From positions 1 through 38,938 of the forward strand of contig JAGRIE010000037.1 in NCBI GenBank assembly GCA_020443425.1: 38,938 bases of DNA, read 5' to 3'. The DNA comes from Halioglobus sp. Its GTDB lineage: Bacteria; Pseudomonadota; Gammaproteobacteria; Pseudomonadales; Halieaceae. The notes beneath the pieces are model-generated. The model saw only the letters and a list, made by a program, of their open reading frames with translations. It searched no databases and was not told the origin of the DNA. Of this stretch, positions 17,605 through 25,788 are shown in pieces. Position 1 is the first letter of the stretch. Each line of letters opens with the position of its first letter. Both the position numbers and the translations under genes were made by a program.

Positions 17605-18653
17605 TTGTACAACAGACTATCGATTTTTTTGGTAGGCGCGATACTGCCGTGGCTGATGGTCGCCTGTAGCGATAGCAACGACCCTGAGGAGCCACCCTCC
17701 GTTCCGGATGTAGAACTGGCTGATAACGTACTGGTTTTCACCGATCAGCAGATCCCGAATTTCTACTTGCAGCAGGCCATTGACGAGGGCGAGGAGGATC
17801 CGACCGCCCGTTTGCGCGGAGACATCATGGGGCGCGCCATTGTCATCGTCAAATTGAGCGGAAAGGCGAGCCATGTGGGTGTGGATATCTCCGTCTCACC
17901 TCCGAAGTATATCCCCTATGATGCAACCGTTCCGCAGACGGGCGTATGGATAGCGGAGCACCCTGAAACCAGGAATCGGCAGTTGCAGACAGATGACACC
18001 GGCTGGTGGACGATGTATATCGTCAAGGATGCGGAGGCTGATCTCGAATTCTCGTTTGTCTATGAAAAGGAGGGCTGGCCGACCACCAAGACCAATATCA
18101 ACACCATTACCGATGAGGATGACACGGATTTTGGTATTCAGCGACCAATATCAACACCATTACCGATGAGGATGACACGGATTTTGGTATTCAGCTGATT
18201 GATGGCCCCTACTACCAGTACAGTATGATACCGTTTATAGAGGCGATGCTGCGCAGCAACGGTTATCCGAATTTTTTCTTCGACACAGCAATGGTGGTCA
18301 CGGTCGGGAAGTCATGGGGAAGTCTGCATGACGAGCGTCTGCCGCACGGTGACCCGGGTGCTGTCGCGACCGTGAGCCCGGGCCCGGACAACTATATCGG
18401 CCCTGTCTATTTCAACAGGCAGGTTATCCCCGATCTCAACCAGCCCGATGTCTCGGTCGACGGCGGTGTTGCCTGGCTGAATATGGCCAGCAACCGGGTC
18501 TACCATGTCAGCGCAGAAAAAGACGGCGTCAACTATAGTACAGTCAGGTTTGATGTTGCCGATACAGACCAGGATGCCGGAATAAAACTCTACATCGCCT
18601 CGCCACCGGATTCGGTTCAAGGAGATAATGATTCACCACCCGGTGAGCCCTAG
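17605..18653 (+). pseudogene. Lipoprotein paralogue A, frameshifted by a 53-bp tandem duplication
   Basis: This is a close paralogue of the intact lipoprotein at 19850-20857. Both start at TTG (here eight bases after AGGAG), have a lipobox (MVAC here) and share DVELADNVLVFTDQ, VWIAEHPETR, GWWTMY, MVVTVGKSWGS, RLPHGDPGA and the end GDNDSPPGEP. The frame breaks because bases 18090-18142 are repeated exactly at 18143-18195. Removing one copy restores a full protein of about 330 residues that aligns end to end with paralogue B. As read, translation stops at 18198 after about 197 residues, and the rest lies open in another frame to 18653. It may be a recent loss, a reversible slippage switch or an assembly error. 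Confidence 0.85.
18090..18195. repeat. Exact 53-bp tandem duplication (two copies)
   Basis: Copy 1 is 18090-18142 and copy 2 is 18143-18195, identical throughout. Each begins GACCAATATCAACACC and ends TTTGGTATTCAGC. The 53-bp unit equals 2 modulo 3 and frameshifts the lipoprotein gene. The paralogous gene has a single copy of the corresponding segment. Confidence 0.97.
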
Positions 18654-18655
18654 GT

Positions 18656-19702
18656 TCAGTCTTTTCGGCCGAAGGATCGGTCCGATCTTGATTTCGCGGG
18701 AGTACTGCCTGTCCAGCGTTTGAATGCAGCGTTGAACGCCGTCAGATGCTGATAGCCGAGTCTGGATGATATCTCCTGCAGCGACAGTGAGGTCTGGTGC
18801 AGATAGTAATTGGCCCGTTCTCTGCGCACTGTGTCCAGCAGCATCTGGTAGGAGGTATGCTCCTGATGCAGGTAACGCCGCAGCGTGCGTTCGCTGATAT
18901 TCATCTGGCTTGCGATAACCTGTTGGTCCGGCTCTCCCAGTGGCAGTTGCTTTAACAGGCAGTTGATGACTTTCCGCGTGAAGCAGGGAACCTTGACCTC
19001 GGCTATCAGTTTGTCCGCCTTCTCCGTCATTACCTGGTGGACAAATGGATCGGGCTCAAGAATGGCTTGTGCGAGGATGTCCCTGGAATAGGTAACCTTG
19101 GCAATACCCTGGTCGAAGAACAGGTTGGGGCCGTACGTCTGGTGCCACCGATCAAGGTTCGCAGGGGCTGGGTGCGTGAAGTGCACTGCTGTTGCCAGTT
19201 CGTCCCTGCCTGACAAGCGTTTGCCCTGTGTGATCCACGAGGCGAAAAAGATGTCCTCCAGCATGGCCATATAGGTGCCGCCGGTCAGTGACCACTGCAC
19301 TTCCACCTCGTGTTCGAGTTCGACGATTTCGGTATGGGCCGACGACACCACCAGCGATTCGTACCGGGGCAGGAGTTGCAGCGCATTAAACAGGGTGTCC
19401 CCGTTCGCGGCCGCGTAACCCAGGGCATAGTAGTTGGCGAAGGCCAGTTCTCGGCCGATATGCAGCCCGATGCTCGCATCCCCGGTCTCTTCCTGTACAA
19501 ATCCTAACAGTGCGATAAAGTGCATCAGGCCGATACGGTTGGTCGGTGATGCGAGTTGCGCATCTGTAACAGCGGCGACACGTCGACATGCCGCTGTATC
19601 AAACCCGGTGGATTCCAGCGCCGACAGCACGCCGGATACGAGGAACGCGGCAACGGTGTCTTCGGCGAGTGCTGGTCTTTTATTGTGTTGGCCAACATTC
19701 AT
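18656..19702 (-). CDS. AraC-family transcriptional regulator (Arabinose_bd type)
   Basis: The 348-residue regulator has an N-terminal ligand-sensing domain of the PF12625 type (about 20-205, with IGLHIGRELAFANYYALGYA) and a C-terminal AraC helix-turn-helix pair (about 245-340, with MNISERTLRRYLHQE and ISSRLGYQHLTAFNAAFKRW-T). ATG 19702 follows AGGAGG at ten bases. It diverges from the intact lipoprotein gene and converges on the disrupted one, with stops two bases apart. Regulators of this subfamily usually control adjacent genes in response to a small, often lipidic, molecule. The lipoproteins are the obvious targets. The shared intergenic GCTATC motifs could be its sites, which is inference. 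Confidence 0.9.
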   Translation of the reverse strand: MNVGQHNKRPALAEDTVAAFLVSGVLSALESTGFDTAACRRVAAVTDAQLASPTNRIGLMHFIALLGFVQEETGDASIGLHIGRELAFANYYALGYAAANGDTLFNALQLLPRYESLVVSSAHTEIVELEHEVEVQWSLTGGTYMAMLEDIFFASWITQGKRLSGRDELATAVHFTHPAPANLDRWHQTYGPNLFFDQGIAKVTYSRDILAQAILEPDPFVHQVMTEKADKLIAEVKVPCFTRKVINCLLKQLPLGEPDQQVIASQMNISERTLRRYLHQEHTSYQMLLDTVRRERANYYLHQTSLSLQEISSRLGYQHLTAFNAAFKRWTGSTPAKSRSDRSFGRKD

Positions 19703-19755
19703 AAAAAATTGGCCTCCTATCGCTCACCTAGCAGTTGGCCCAGAGGCTATCTTAC
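19697..19755. promoter_or_regulatory. Divergent araC/lipoprotein regulatory block, copy B
   Basis: This is the functional counterpart of the block at 17415-17473. It contains the araC start (ATG at 19702 on the minus strand) and its AGGAGG site, with CTATCG at 19718 and GCTATC at 19746. The conservation between copies extends into sequence that is not coding for either gene, which fits shared operator or promoter elements for the two lipoprotein genes. Confidence 0.55.
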
Positions 19756-19849
19756 GTCCCGCTTAGCGATTTGCAACATGAGGGCAGCCCGGTACAGGCT
19801 TTCAGCTGTGGGGCATCCCCGGACCGTCGATTAATGGGAGATAACTACT

Positions 19850-20857
19850 TTGAGCACGAAACTGTCAATACGAGTCGCAGGCGCTCTGCTTGCCTGCTTC
19901 CTGTTTGCCTGCAGCGATAACAACAATAGCAACAACGGAGCCGTCATTGAGCCGGCCGTGCCGGATGTTGAACTGGCTGATAATGTGCTGGTATTCACAG
20001 ACCAGGAAATCGCAAACTTCTACCTGCAGGAGGCTATTGAGGCAGGCGAGGAGGATCCGGCAGCGCGGTTGGCCGGTGAGATCGATGGCAAGCCGGTCAC
20101 CATCGTCAAGCTTATGGGCAAGACCAACCATTTCGGTATTGACATCAAACAATCGCCCCCCAAGTATCTGGACTACCATGCAACGGTACCGGAGACCCGT
20201 GTCTGGATCGCAGAACATCCCGAGACCCGGGATCTCGACCTGCAGACTGACGAGACCGGCTGGTGGACGATGTATGTGGTCAAGGATACCGGTGTCGACC
20301 TGGAGTTCTCATTTATCTACGAAAAGATCGATTGGATAACCACCAAGACCAATATCAATATCATCAACGATGAGGACAATACCGATTTTGCCATCCAGTT
20401 TATCGATCCGTATTTTTACCAGTTCGGCATGCTGCCGCTGGTGGAGGGTATGATGCGTGGCAATGGTTACCCGAACTTCTTTTTCCAAAACGCCATGGTT
20501 GTCACGGTAGGTAAATCATGGGGCAGCATGCACGATGACAGGTTGCCTCATGGCGACCCAGGCGCGACGGTCAGTGTGAAGCCGGTGTCGGATGAGTTTA
20601 TCGGCCCGATCTACTTCAATAAGGATGTGATACCCGATTTGTCGCAGAAGGATGTGTCAGTGGACGGTGGTGTAGTCTGGCTGAATATGCCGGTGGATAC
20701 GATTTACGAGGCGACGGCCCACAAGGTCGGCGTGAACTACCCCACCGTCAGGTTCAATATCACGGCAGCCGATGTGGACTACGGTGTGCAGCTTTACATC
20801 GCTTCACCGCCGGATTCACTGGAGGGAGATAATGATTCTCCCCCGGGTGAGCCCTGA
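19850..20857 (+). CDS. Intact lipoprotein, paralogue B, unknown function
   Basis: The 335-residue predicted lipoprotein starts at TTG 19850, nine bases after GGGAG, and has the lipobox LFAC (Cys about residue 21) followed by an Asp/Asn-rich linker. The mature part is soluble and beta-rich, with no membrane segment. Notable conserved stretches shared with paralogue A are ELADNVLVFTDQ, YLDYHATVPETRVWIAEHPE, GWWTMYVVKD, TTKTNINIINDEDNTDF, NGYPNFFF and VDGGVVWLNMP. The aromatic/acidic mid-section may bind calcium or a small ligand, but no named domain is recognised. Divergent AraC and the duplicated upstream block suggest inducible expression. Confidence 0.85.
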   Translation: MSTKLSIRVAGALLACFLFACSDNNNSNNGAVIEPAVPDVELADNVLVFTDQEIANFYLQEAIEAGEEDPAARLAGEIDGKPVTIVKLMGKTNHFGIDIKQSPPKYLDYHATVPETRVWIAEHPETRDLDLQTDETGWWTMYVVKDTGVDLEFSFIYEKIDWITTKTNINIINDEDNTDFAIQFIDPYFYQFGMLPLVEGMMRGNGYPNFFFQNAMVVTVGKSWGSMHDDRLPHGDPGATVSVKPVSDEFIGPIYFNKDVIPDLSQKDVSVDGGVVWLNMPVDTIYEATAHKVGVNYPTVRFNITAADVDYGVQLYIASPPDSLEGDNDSPPGEP

Positions 20858-21027
20858 GCGGCGTTTTGACTGAACTCACCTGGAAGACTCCGCTGTCGCC
20901 TTGCGGGATTGGGCGTCATCCGACTCTGTGACCCGGTCTATGCGGTTGCTCTCATTCCCGAGAGGCAAGCTAGGCGCTCGCCGGCTCGGTCCGGATATGG
21001 CGGGGTAGCAGGCCGGTCGTTCGGGGG

Positions 21028-24000
21028 TTATTGCTGCGGGTCTTTAAAATTGCCCACTACAGACTTGGCGGTTACCAGTAACGCGGCGATGGACCCGAAT
21101 ATCTGCAGTATTGAACTGAGTTCGTCCTGCACTGCGTAGATCGCAAAGAATACGGCGCCGAACATCAGCAACAGCACAGGAGCCCGGACATGTCGCCATG
21201 CGCCCTGGCCCTCTGTTTTAGCGACACGGATCATTTCGGCCTTGGTCATTTTGCTTTTCGCCTTCCGGATGTCGTCTGGATGTACTATCTCATATCCCAT
21301 GCGGTGCTCTTTGATTACGCGCTGCTCGAGCAGGCTGTCCAGAGCGAGGGTATTTCTTGGGTTCGCGAGCGAAAAGTACGCCAGATTTGCCATCACGATA
21401 TCCCTCTGTTTGATCAGCAAGGGAGTGATCGGGCTTTTGCCCGTGGCGCTCCCAGAGTCCCCGGAACCTCTGAATGTGAGGTTCGGCACCAGTACCGGCA
21501 GGCATGCGCGCATCAGAACCAGTACCAGGAACGATACCAGAATGAGTGCAGACAGGTGGTAGAAAAATCCGCTGTGATCGGTTGTGCGTGTATGGGGGAA
21601 GTGCTGCATGAAAGCGAACGCCGCGTCGACCCCGGGCAGTTTGATGGCGGTACACAAATATTCGAATCCAGGTATGCAGGACGCCCACTCTATCAGCCAG
21701 TCATTCCTTGGTCCGGTGGACTGTAACAGCACCGCCCCGATATCACTGAAATGTGGGATGGTAAATAGCAGTTGCGACAGGTAGTGGTCGCTTGTTACTC
21801 CCAATAGTGTATGTGACGCTGAAGGAGGGAATGTACTGGTTGAACTGGTCTCATCATGTTTCGGACGATGAAAGATACCTGTGTAATGGTCGTGGACGCA
21901 GTTTTCTCCTTGAAGAGGGAACAGGGTCATTGAGCGGCGATCTTCTATGCGAATCTTATCAAAGTCCCCGTCAGAAGCGTTGTCACCTGGTAGTCTGTCT
22001 TTCCCCCTTGGCATCTCCTTGCTGCACTTTACGTCCCCACCGTCATGACTGTTCACCACCAGGGTGCCTGGAAAGTAGAAATACTCTGAATGCGTCTCCA
22101 CCCAGATGTCAAAGTGTTTGTATGATGAAAGCGCTGGTGTGTCTTTCGGCAGAAAGTAGCGCTTCTGGCTGTTCCTGGCCTCGACATACTGATCCCTGAC
22201 AGTGTGCGCATCCCGCCAGTTATTGAAGTTCACCCAAGAGCGCTCGTGCAGGTCAAAATTCTCATTGAGTAAAAGATTGAAGGGCACCAGAAACAGAAAG
22301 ACCACGACTACGCTTCCCCTTTCTGCCAGTTCATACAGGCCGTGGTTTCGATCGATCTGTGGTGCTCTTTGGGTGGTGTCCACGGTGAACTCCAGCAGCT
22401 TGCTCGCGCCATAGGTGATTGAGAAAGCCAGTACTAGACAGATGTCACTCGTGGTGTGGGCGTGGTAGCTGGCGACGCAGAGTAGAAAAAAGACGGCCGC
22501 GTCAAAAGACAGTCGGAGTACTGGTGACAGAGTAGTCCCCGGTGTGTGTTCAGAATGGGAGCCCCAAAAGCCGAGAATGATCTTGAAGAGACAGTATGCA
22601 ACTGAAAACCCCAGCAGGTATACCGCCACCGTATGAGTGATGAATTCTCCCTCTGCATTGACATGCCTGAACAGTCCGATGAAGAAAAACAAAGCGGCCA
22701 TTAACAGTGCGGCAACTGTCAGCAGCCTGCCCTTTTCTTTGAGATGACTGTTAATGCCCTGGCCGATCTCTTTGTCTCGACGATAACGTAGCGGTGTGAC
22801 GGTCTCCTGCCGTGACGCAAGGAAGGCACCAAAGAGCAGGACCAGTATCAGGGCGCTCAATACGATACCGAAAAAGACTACATAGACAAATTTGCCAATC
22901 TCTTCGAACATCAGCAGGTAGGAACAGGACAACAGAAATGCCAGAGCTGACAGTAGCACCTGCAATAGGCGAGTTTTTGCCGGTCGCGAGACGGCAGTGC
23001 TGTGGGTGTATGATACGCCGTGTTCGGACGCTGGCTCGCCGTCCCCAGGTTTTCGATCGATGCTGGCATGTCGGTCAGTGCCCGGCGCATCAGTGAAAAG
23101 CAGCGAAAAGGGCATGAAAGCCAGTGTCGAATGCGTGGCACCTGCGCGCTCGCGGCGGACGCTCTTTTTGTCGAAAAAATGATCCTGGAACTTTACAGGC
23201 GTAATGGCAGGGAAGACCTTCTTGAGGGCTAACGCGAACAAAACGGCCGCGACAATGAAGAAAAGCATCAAAAGTACATATAACACCAGCATCGATATGC
23301 CGGTGGTGGCAAAATGGAACAGTTGGGCTTGCACGACTTCCGTTTCATAGAAAACGATAAGCGTCCACGGTGTGCCTGACAGCGCTTTCAGGTAGGTGCG
23401 AACATTTTTCCCGTTGTAGTTAGTGGCTGCAAAATCCTCCGCATCCGCCATTACCCTGCTGATAATAGCGCTGTCGTGATTCACTGCCTGGAAAAAATTC
23501 TCCCGGAGAGACTTGGTGTCCTCGCTGTGGAAAATTACGTCCCCCGACACTGTGTCGATGACGGTATAGCCATACCCAAACGGTAGAATGGCGCTCTCAA
23601 ATGATTGTATGGTGCTCAAGCCAATCACTGCGGAGGACACACCCTCATCTGAGTCCTGGCGCCCGGTGGTCGCTTTTGCGGCCAATGAACGGGCCTTGTT
23701 GGGGTGTTCAATTGAGAAAGCCGTTTCGAAAACGCCGTCGACAAGGGACTCAACACGCTCAATATGTCCGCGAGAGTTCTCGCTCTCGCTATAGCGGTAG
23801 AAGCCTGATGACTGCAGTATGCGATAGACATAAGCCCGGTGGCTGAGGTCTGTGCGGGAGCGATCCCCAGGAGCTCCGTCGGGTTTGATCGTGGGGTAAG
23901 CCAGCGCGCTCGCACACAGCTTATGTCGCCGGCCAAACTGGTTGACATCAAATACACCCGAGAACAGCTGGTCATGGGAGTGAACATACTTGGCTGTAGT

Positions 24001-25350
24001 GCTGGTGTTGTCATCAATCATGCACAGCGCAGTGCAACTTTGACCAGTGTGATAGCTATCCTTACCATGGCATTGCTGGAATTTGACCGAACTGTTTTCA
24101 GTGGCCAGCCCTGAAAGATGCATGAACTTGCTTTCTGTCTCCGCGTGGAAGTTCTTTTGCATATCGGCGGCAATCGATTTCATGTTTTTGTCAAACATTG
24201 ACAGGAATTGGTAGTGGGCCAGCATGGTAGAGCTCAGCACCAGCACCACAGTTGTGATCAGTGGAACCGCAACTGCGAGCTGGACCCAGTCGCCAGGCCG
24301 GAGGATTGCCTCGGAGTGGAAAAGGTAGAGGCGTATGATCGGTATCATCGCGGAGAGGCCGATGATCACCAGGCTTATATAGGTAAAACTCATCAGGTCG
24401 ATGGAGTACTGGTTGATCTGGTACTCTGACTCAGGAACGAGGCCGACTAATACCATCGGTTCGCCTTTGACAACCAGGTCTGTGGGTTGTACGAACGCCA
24501 GGTAGCTGTTGTCGCCCATTTCAAACCGGATAATGTCGGACTGTGTAAATGCGATATTCTCCAGAGATGAAGGCGTGCCATTCTCGGCAGTATTGGTGAG
24601 CCTGTTCTGCAACGTGATCTCGTAGAGTGTTTGGATCACGCCCATGGACGACAGTTTTTCCGCAGAGGATGTGCGTACCTGCAACAGTTCCCGGGCTATA
24701 CTTGTATGGCGCTTGTCTGATGGAAGTTCGCTTGTATCGGCAACGACTTGGTTAGAGTTCGCGCCGAAGATGATGACGCTCTGGAAGTAATTGGGGTGGT
24801 CCTTTATGCCTCTGATGTTCGCGTAGGGGACATTGAGCTCAATATCCAATTTGTGTGTCCCACAGTTTCCCCCGCCTGCTCTGGCGTCCACAGTCCAGGC
24901 GACCTCAATGCCCGACTGTTGGAAACCGGCCTGCTTAGCTTTCTTTTCCGTCGACGACAGGATTTCCGGCCGGTCCCGCTTTTGGTGTGCCGGACTGACT
25001 CTGATCTGGTCTTTGTTTGTGAACAGTTCATTGGTGGCAGTGAGTCGCCCCACCATAGTATCTGCGTAGTTCGCGGCGAGTTTCTCGGCGCTCCAGCAGG
25101 TATCAGGACTCATCGACCTGGTGTTCAGGTACATAAAATGATCAATCGTCTCGGAAATCTTTGAGACAGCAGAAAACGATGATGCGAGATTGCGCTCAGT
25201 TACGGAAAGGTAGTAGAAGTTTCGCTGGTTAAGTTGCGCGGTATGCTGTTGAACGACTGCGATATAGATACCGAATGCGGCCATGATAATCGCGAGTACG
25301 ATCAGTACTGCGGGACTGGGTATTAGCTTCTTCGCGTCTGAAAACCTCAT
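21028..25350 (-). CDS. Giant multi-TM membrane protein with Cache-like sensor domain
   Basis: The 1440-residue protein has about 14 hydrophobic segments (near 13-34, 318-344, 355-378, 682-712, 795-815, 820-845, 874-895, 902-928, 946-962, 967-985, 1012-1030, 1262-1285, 1390-1406, 1409-1428). This predicts three large periplasmic domains (35-317, 379-681, 1031-1261) and cytoplasmic segments at 713-794 and 1286-1389. The second periplasmic domain ends in a Cache/PDC-like module: GYGYTVIDTVSGDVIFHSED (592-611), SLRENFF, then SGTPWTLIVFYETE before a TM. Cysteines cluster at 427, 439, 443 and 479. No HAMP, kinase, GGDEF or MCP domain is visible. DNA here is about 50% GC, well below its neighbours. 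The start ATG 25350 has only a weak ribosome-binding site. It looks like a sensor or transporter of unknown type. Confidence 0.85.
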   Translation of the reverse strand: MRFSDAKKLIPSPAVLIVLAIIMAAFGIYIAVVQQHTAQLNQRNFYYLSVTERNLASSFSAVSKISETIDHFMYLNTRSMSPDTCWSAEKLAANYADTMVGRLTATNELFTNKDQIRVSPAHQKRDRPEILSSTEKKAKQAGFQQSGIEVAWTVDARAGGGNCGTHKLDIELNVPYANIRGIKDHPNYFQSVIIFGANSNQVVADTSELPSDKRHTSIARELLQVRTSSAEKLSSMGVIQTLYEITLQNRLTNTAENGTPSSLENIAFTQSDIIRFEMGDNSYLAFVQPTDLVVKGEPMVLVGLVPESEYQINQYSIDLMSFTYISLVIIGLSAMIPIIRLYLFHSEAILRPGDWVQLAVAVPLITTVVLVLSSTMLAHYQFLSMFDKNMKSIAADMQKNFHAETESKFMHLSGLATENSSVKFQQCHGKDSYHTGQSCTALCMIDDNTSTTAKYVHSHDQLFSGVFDVNQFGRRHKLCASALAYPTIKPDGAPGDRSRTDLSHRAYVYRILQSSGFYRYSESENSRGHIERVESLVDGVFETAFSIEHPNKARSLAAKATTGRQDSDEGVSSAVIGLSTIQSFESAILPFGYGYTVIDTVSGDVIFHSEDTKSLRENFFQAVNHDSAIISRVMADAEDFAATNYNGKNVRTYLKALSGTPWTLIVFYETEVVQAQLFHFATTGISMLVLYVLLMLFFIVAAVLFALALKKVFPAITPVKFQDHFFDKKSVRRERAGATHSTLAFMPFSLLFTDAPGTDRHASIDRKPGDGEPASEHGVSYTHSTAVSRPAKTRLLQVLLSALAFLLSCSYLLMFEEIGKFVYVVFFGIVLSALILVLLFGAFLASRQETVTPLRYRRDKEIGQGINSHLKEKGRLLTVAALLMAALFFFIGLFRHVNAEGEFITHTVAVYLLGFSVAYCLFKIILGFWGSHSEHTPGTTLSPVLRLSFDAAVFFLLCVASYHAHTTSDICLVLAFSITYGASKLLEFTVDTTQRAPQIDRNHGLYELAERGSVVVVFLFLVPFNLLLNENFDLHERSWVNFNNWRDAHTVRDQYVEARNSQKRYFLPKDTPALSSYKHFDIWVETHSEYFYFPGTLVVNSHDGGDVKCSKEMPRGKDRLPGDNASDGDFDKIRIEDRRSMTLFPLQGENCVHDHYTGIFHRPKHDETSSTSTFPPSASHTLLGVTSDHYLSQLLFTIPHFSDIGAVLLQSTGPRNDWLIEWASCIPGFEYLCTAIKLPGVDAAFAFMQHFPHTRTTDHSGFFYHLSALILVSFLVLVLMRACLPVLVPNLTFRGSGDSGSATGKSPITPLLIKQRDIVMANLAYFSLANPRNTLALDSLLEQRVIKEHRMGYEIVHPDDIRKAKSKMTKAEMIRVAKTEGQGAWRHVRAPVLLLMFGAVFFAIYAVQDELSSILQIFGSIAALLVTAKSVVGNFKDPQQ

Positions 25351-25788
25351 GACATTTTATGACCCCCAGAGCAGGCTGTCGCTTGAATGTCTTTAGTGTC
25401 AGGTCACTTCCACAATTGAATCAGGTTACGAGTGCATTGTGGAATGCAGCGATATCAATCACGTTATCGTTGCCGGCGGCATTTATCCGTTAAGAACCCA
25501 GGTTTATCGTTACCCGCTGACTCCCTGTCAGGAATGATGGACTTTACACTCGATCAATCGGAACTTTGAATAAACGTAGGTTTATAGAATCTGCTTTCCT
25601 TTCAGTGGCAATTGAGTCGTCGATCAATATTCTGGCTGAAGCTGATCACTACAGCGTAGTGCAAAATCTACAGTTGGCAACCGATGAGTATTTTCTGTGC
25701 GACTACGCCGATCCGGTAGCGAAGCTTTTGCGCTGACAGGATCAAAGCGTTCCAGCGCAACGCCGGGTTCCTCGCTGGCGTCAGAGGA
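25351..25788. other. AT-rich intergenic region between giant gene and TSUP transporter
   Basis: This 438-base stretch separates divergent genes. It is distinctly AT-rich for the window: the line at 25561-25620 has 22 G/C of 60. It holds one short open frame (25566-25736). Promoters for both flanking genes must lie here, but I find no convincing -35/-10 pair, no tRNA and no clear terminator. Confidence 0.6.
25566..25736 (+). CDS. Possible 56-residue protein or gene remnant
   Basis: A TTG-initiated frame ends at TGA 25734-25736. The predicted product reads like real protein, with mixed helical segments such as RRFIESAFLSVAIESSI and LATDEYFLCDYADPVAKLL. There is no in-frame ATG, the upstream stop is near 25520, and the ribosome-binding site is poor (CGGAAC). 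It could be a small gene, the tail of a lost gene, or chance. No family is recognised. Confidence 0.25.
   Translation: MNKRRFIESAFLSVAIESSINILAEADHYSVVQNLQLATDEYFLCDYADPVAKLLR

Noticed and set aside
18225-18653. Separate 142-residue gene starting with ATG 18225
   Set aside because: It is the 3' part of the lipoprotein paralogue A frame. The ATG aligns inside paralogue B, and removal of one 53-bp unit joins it to the upstream half.
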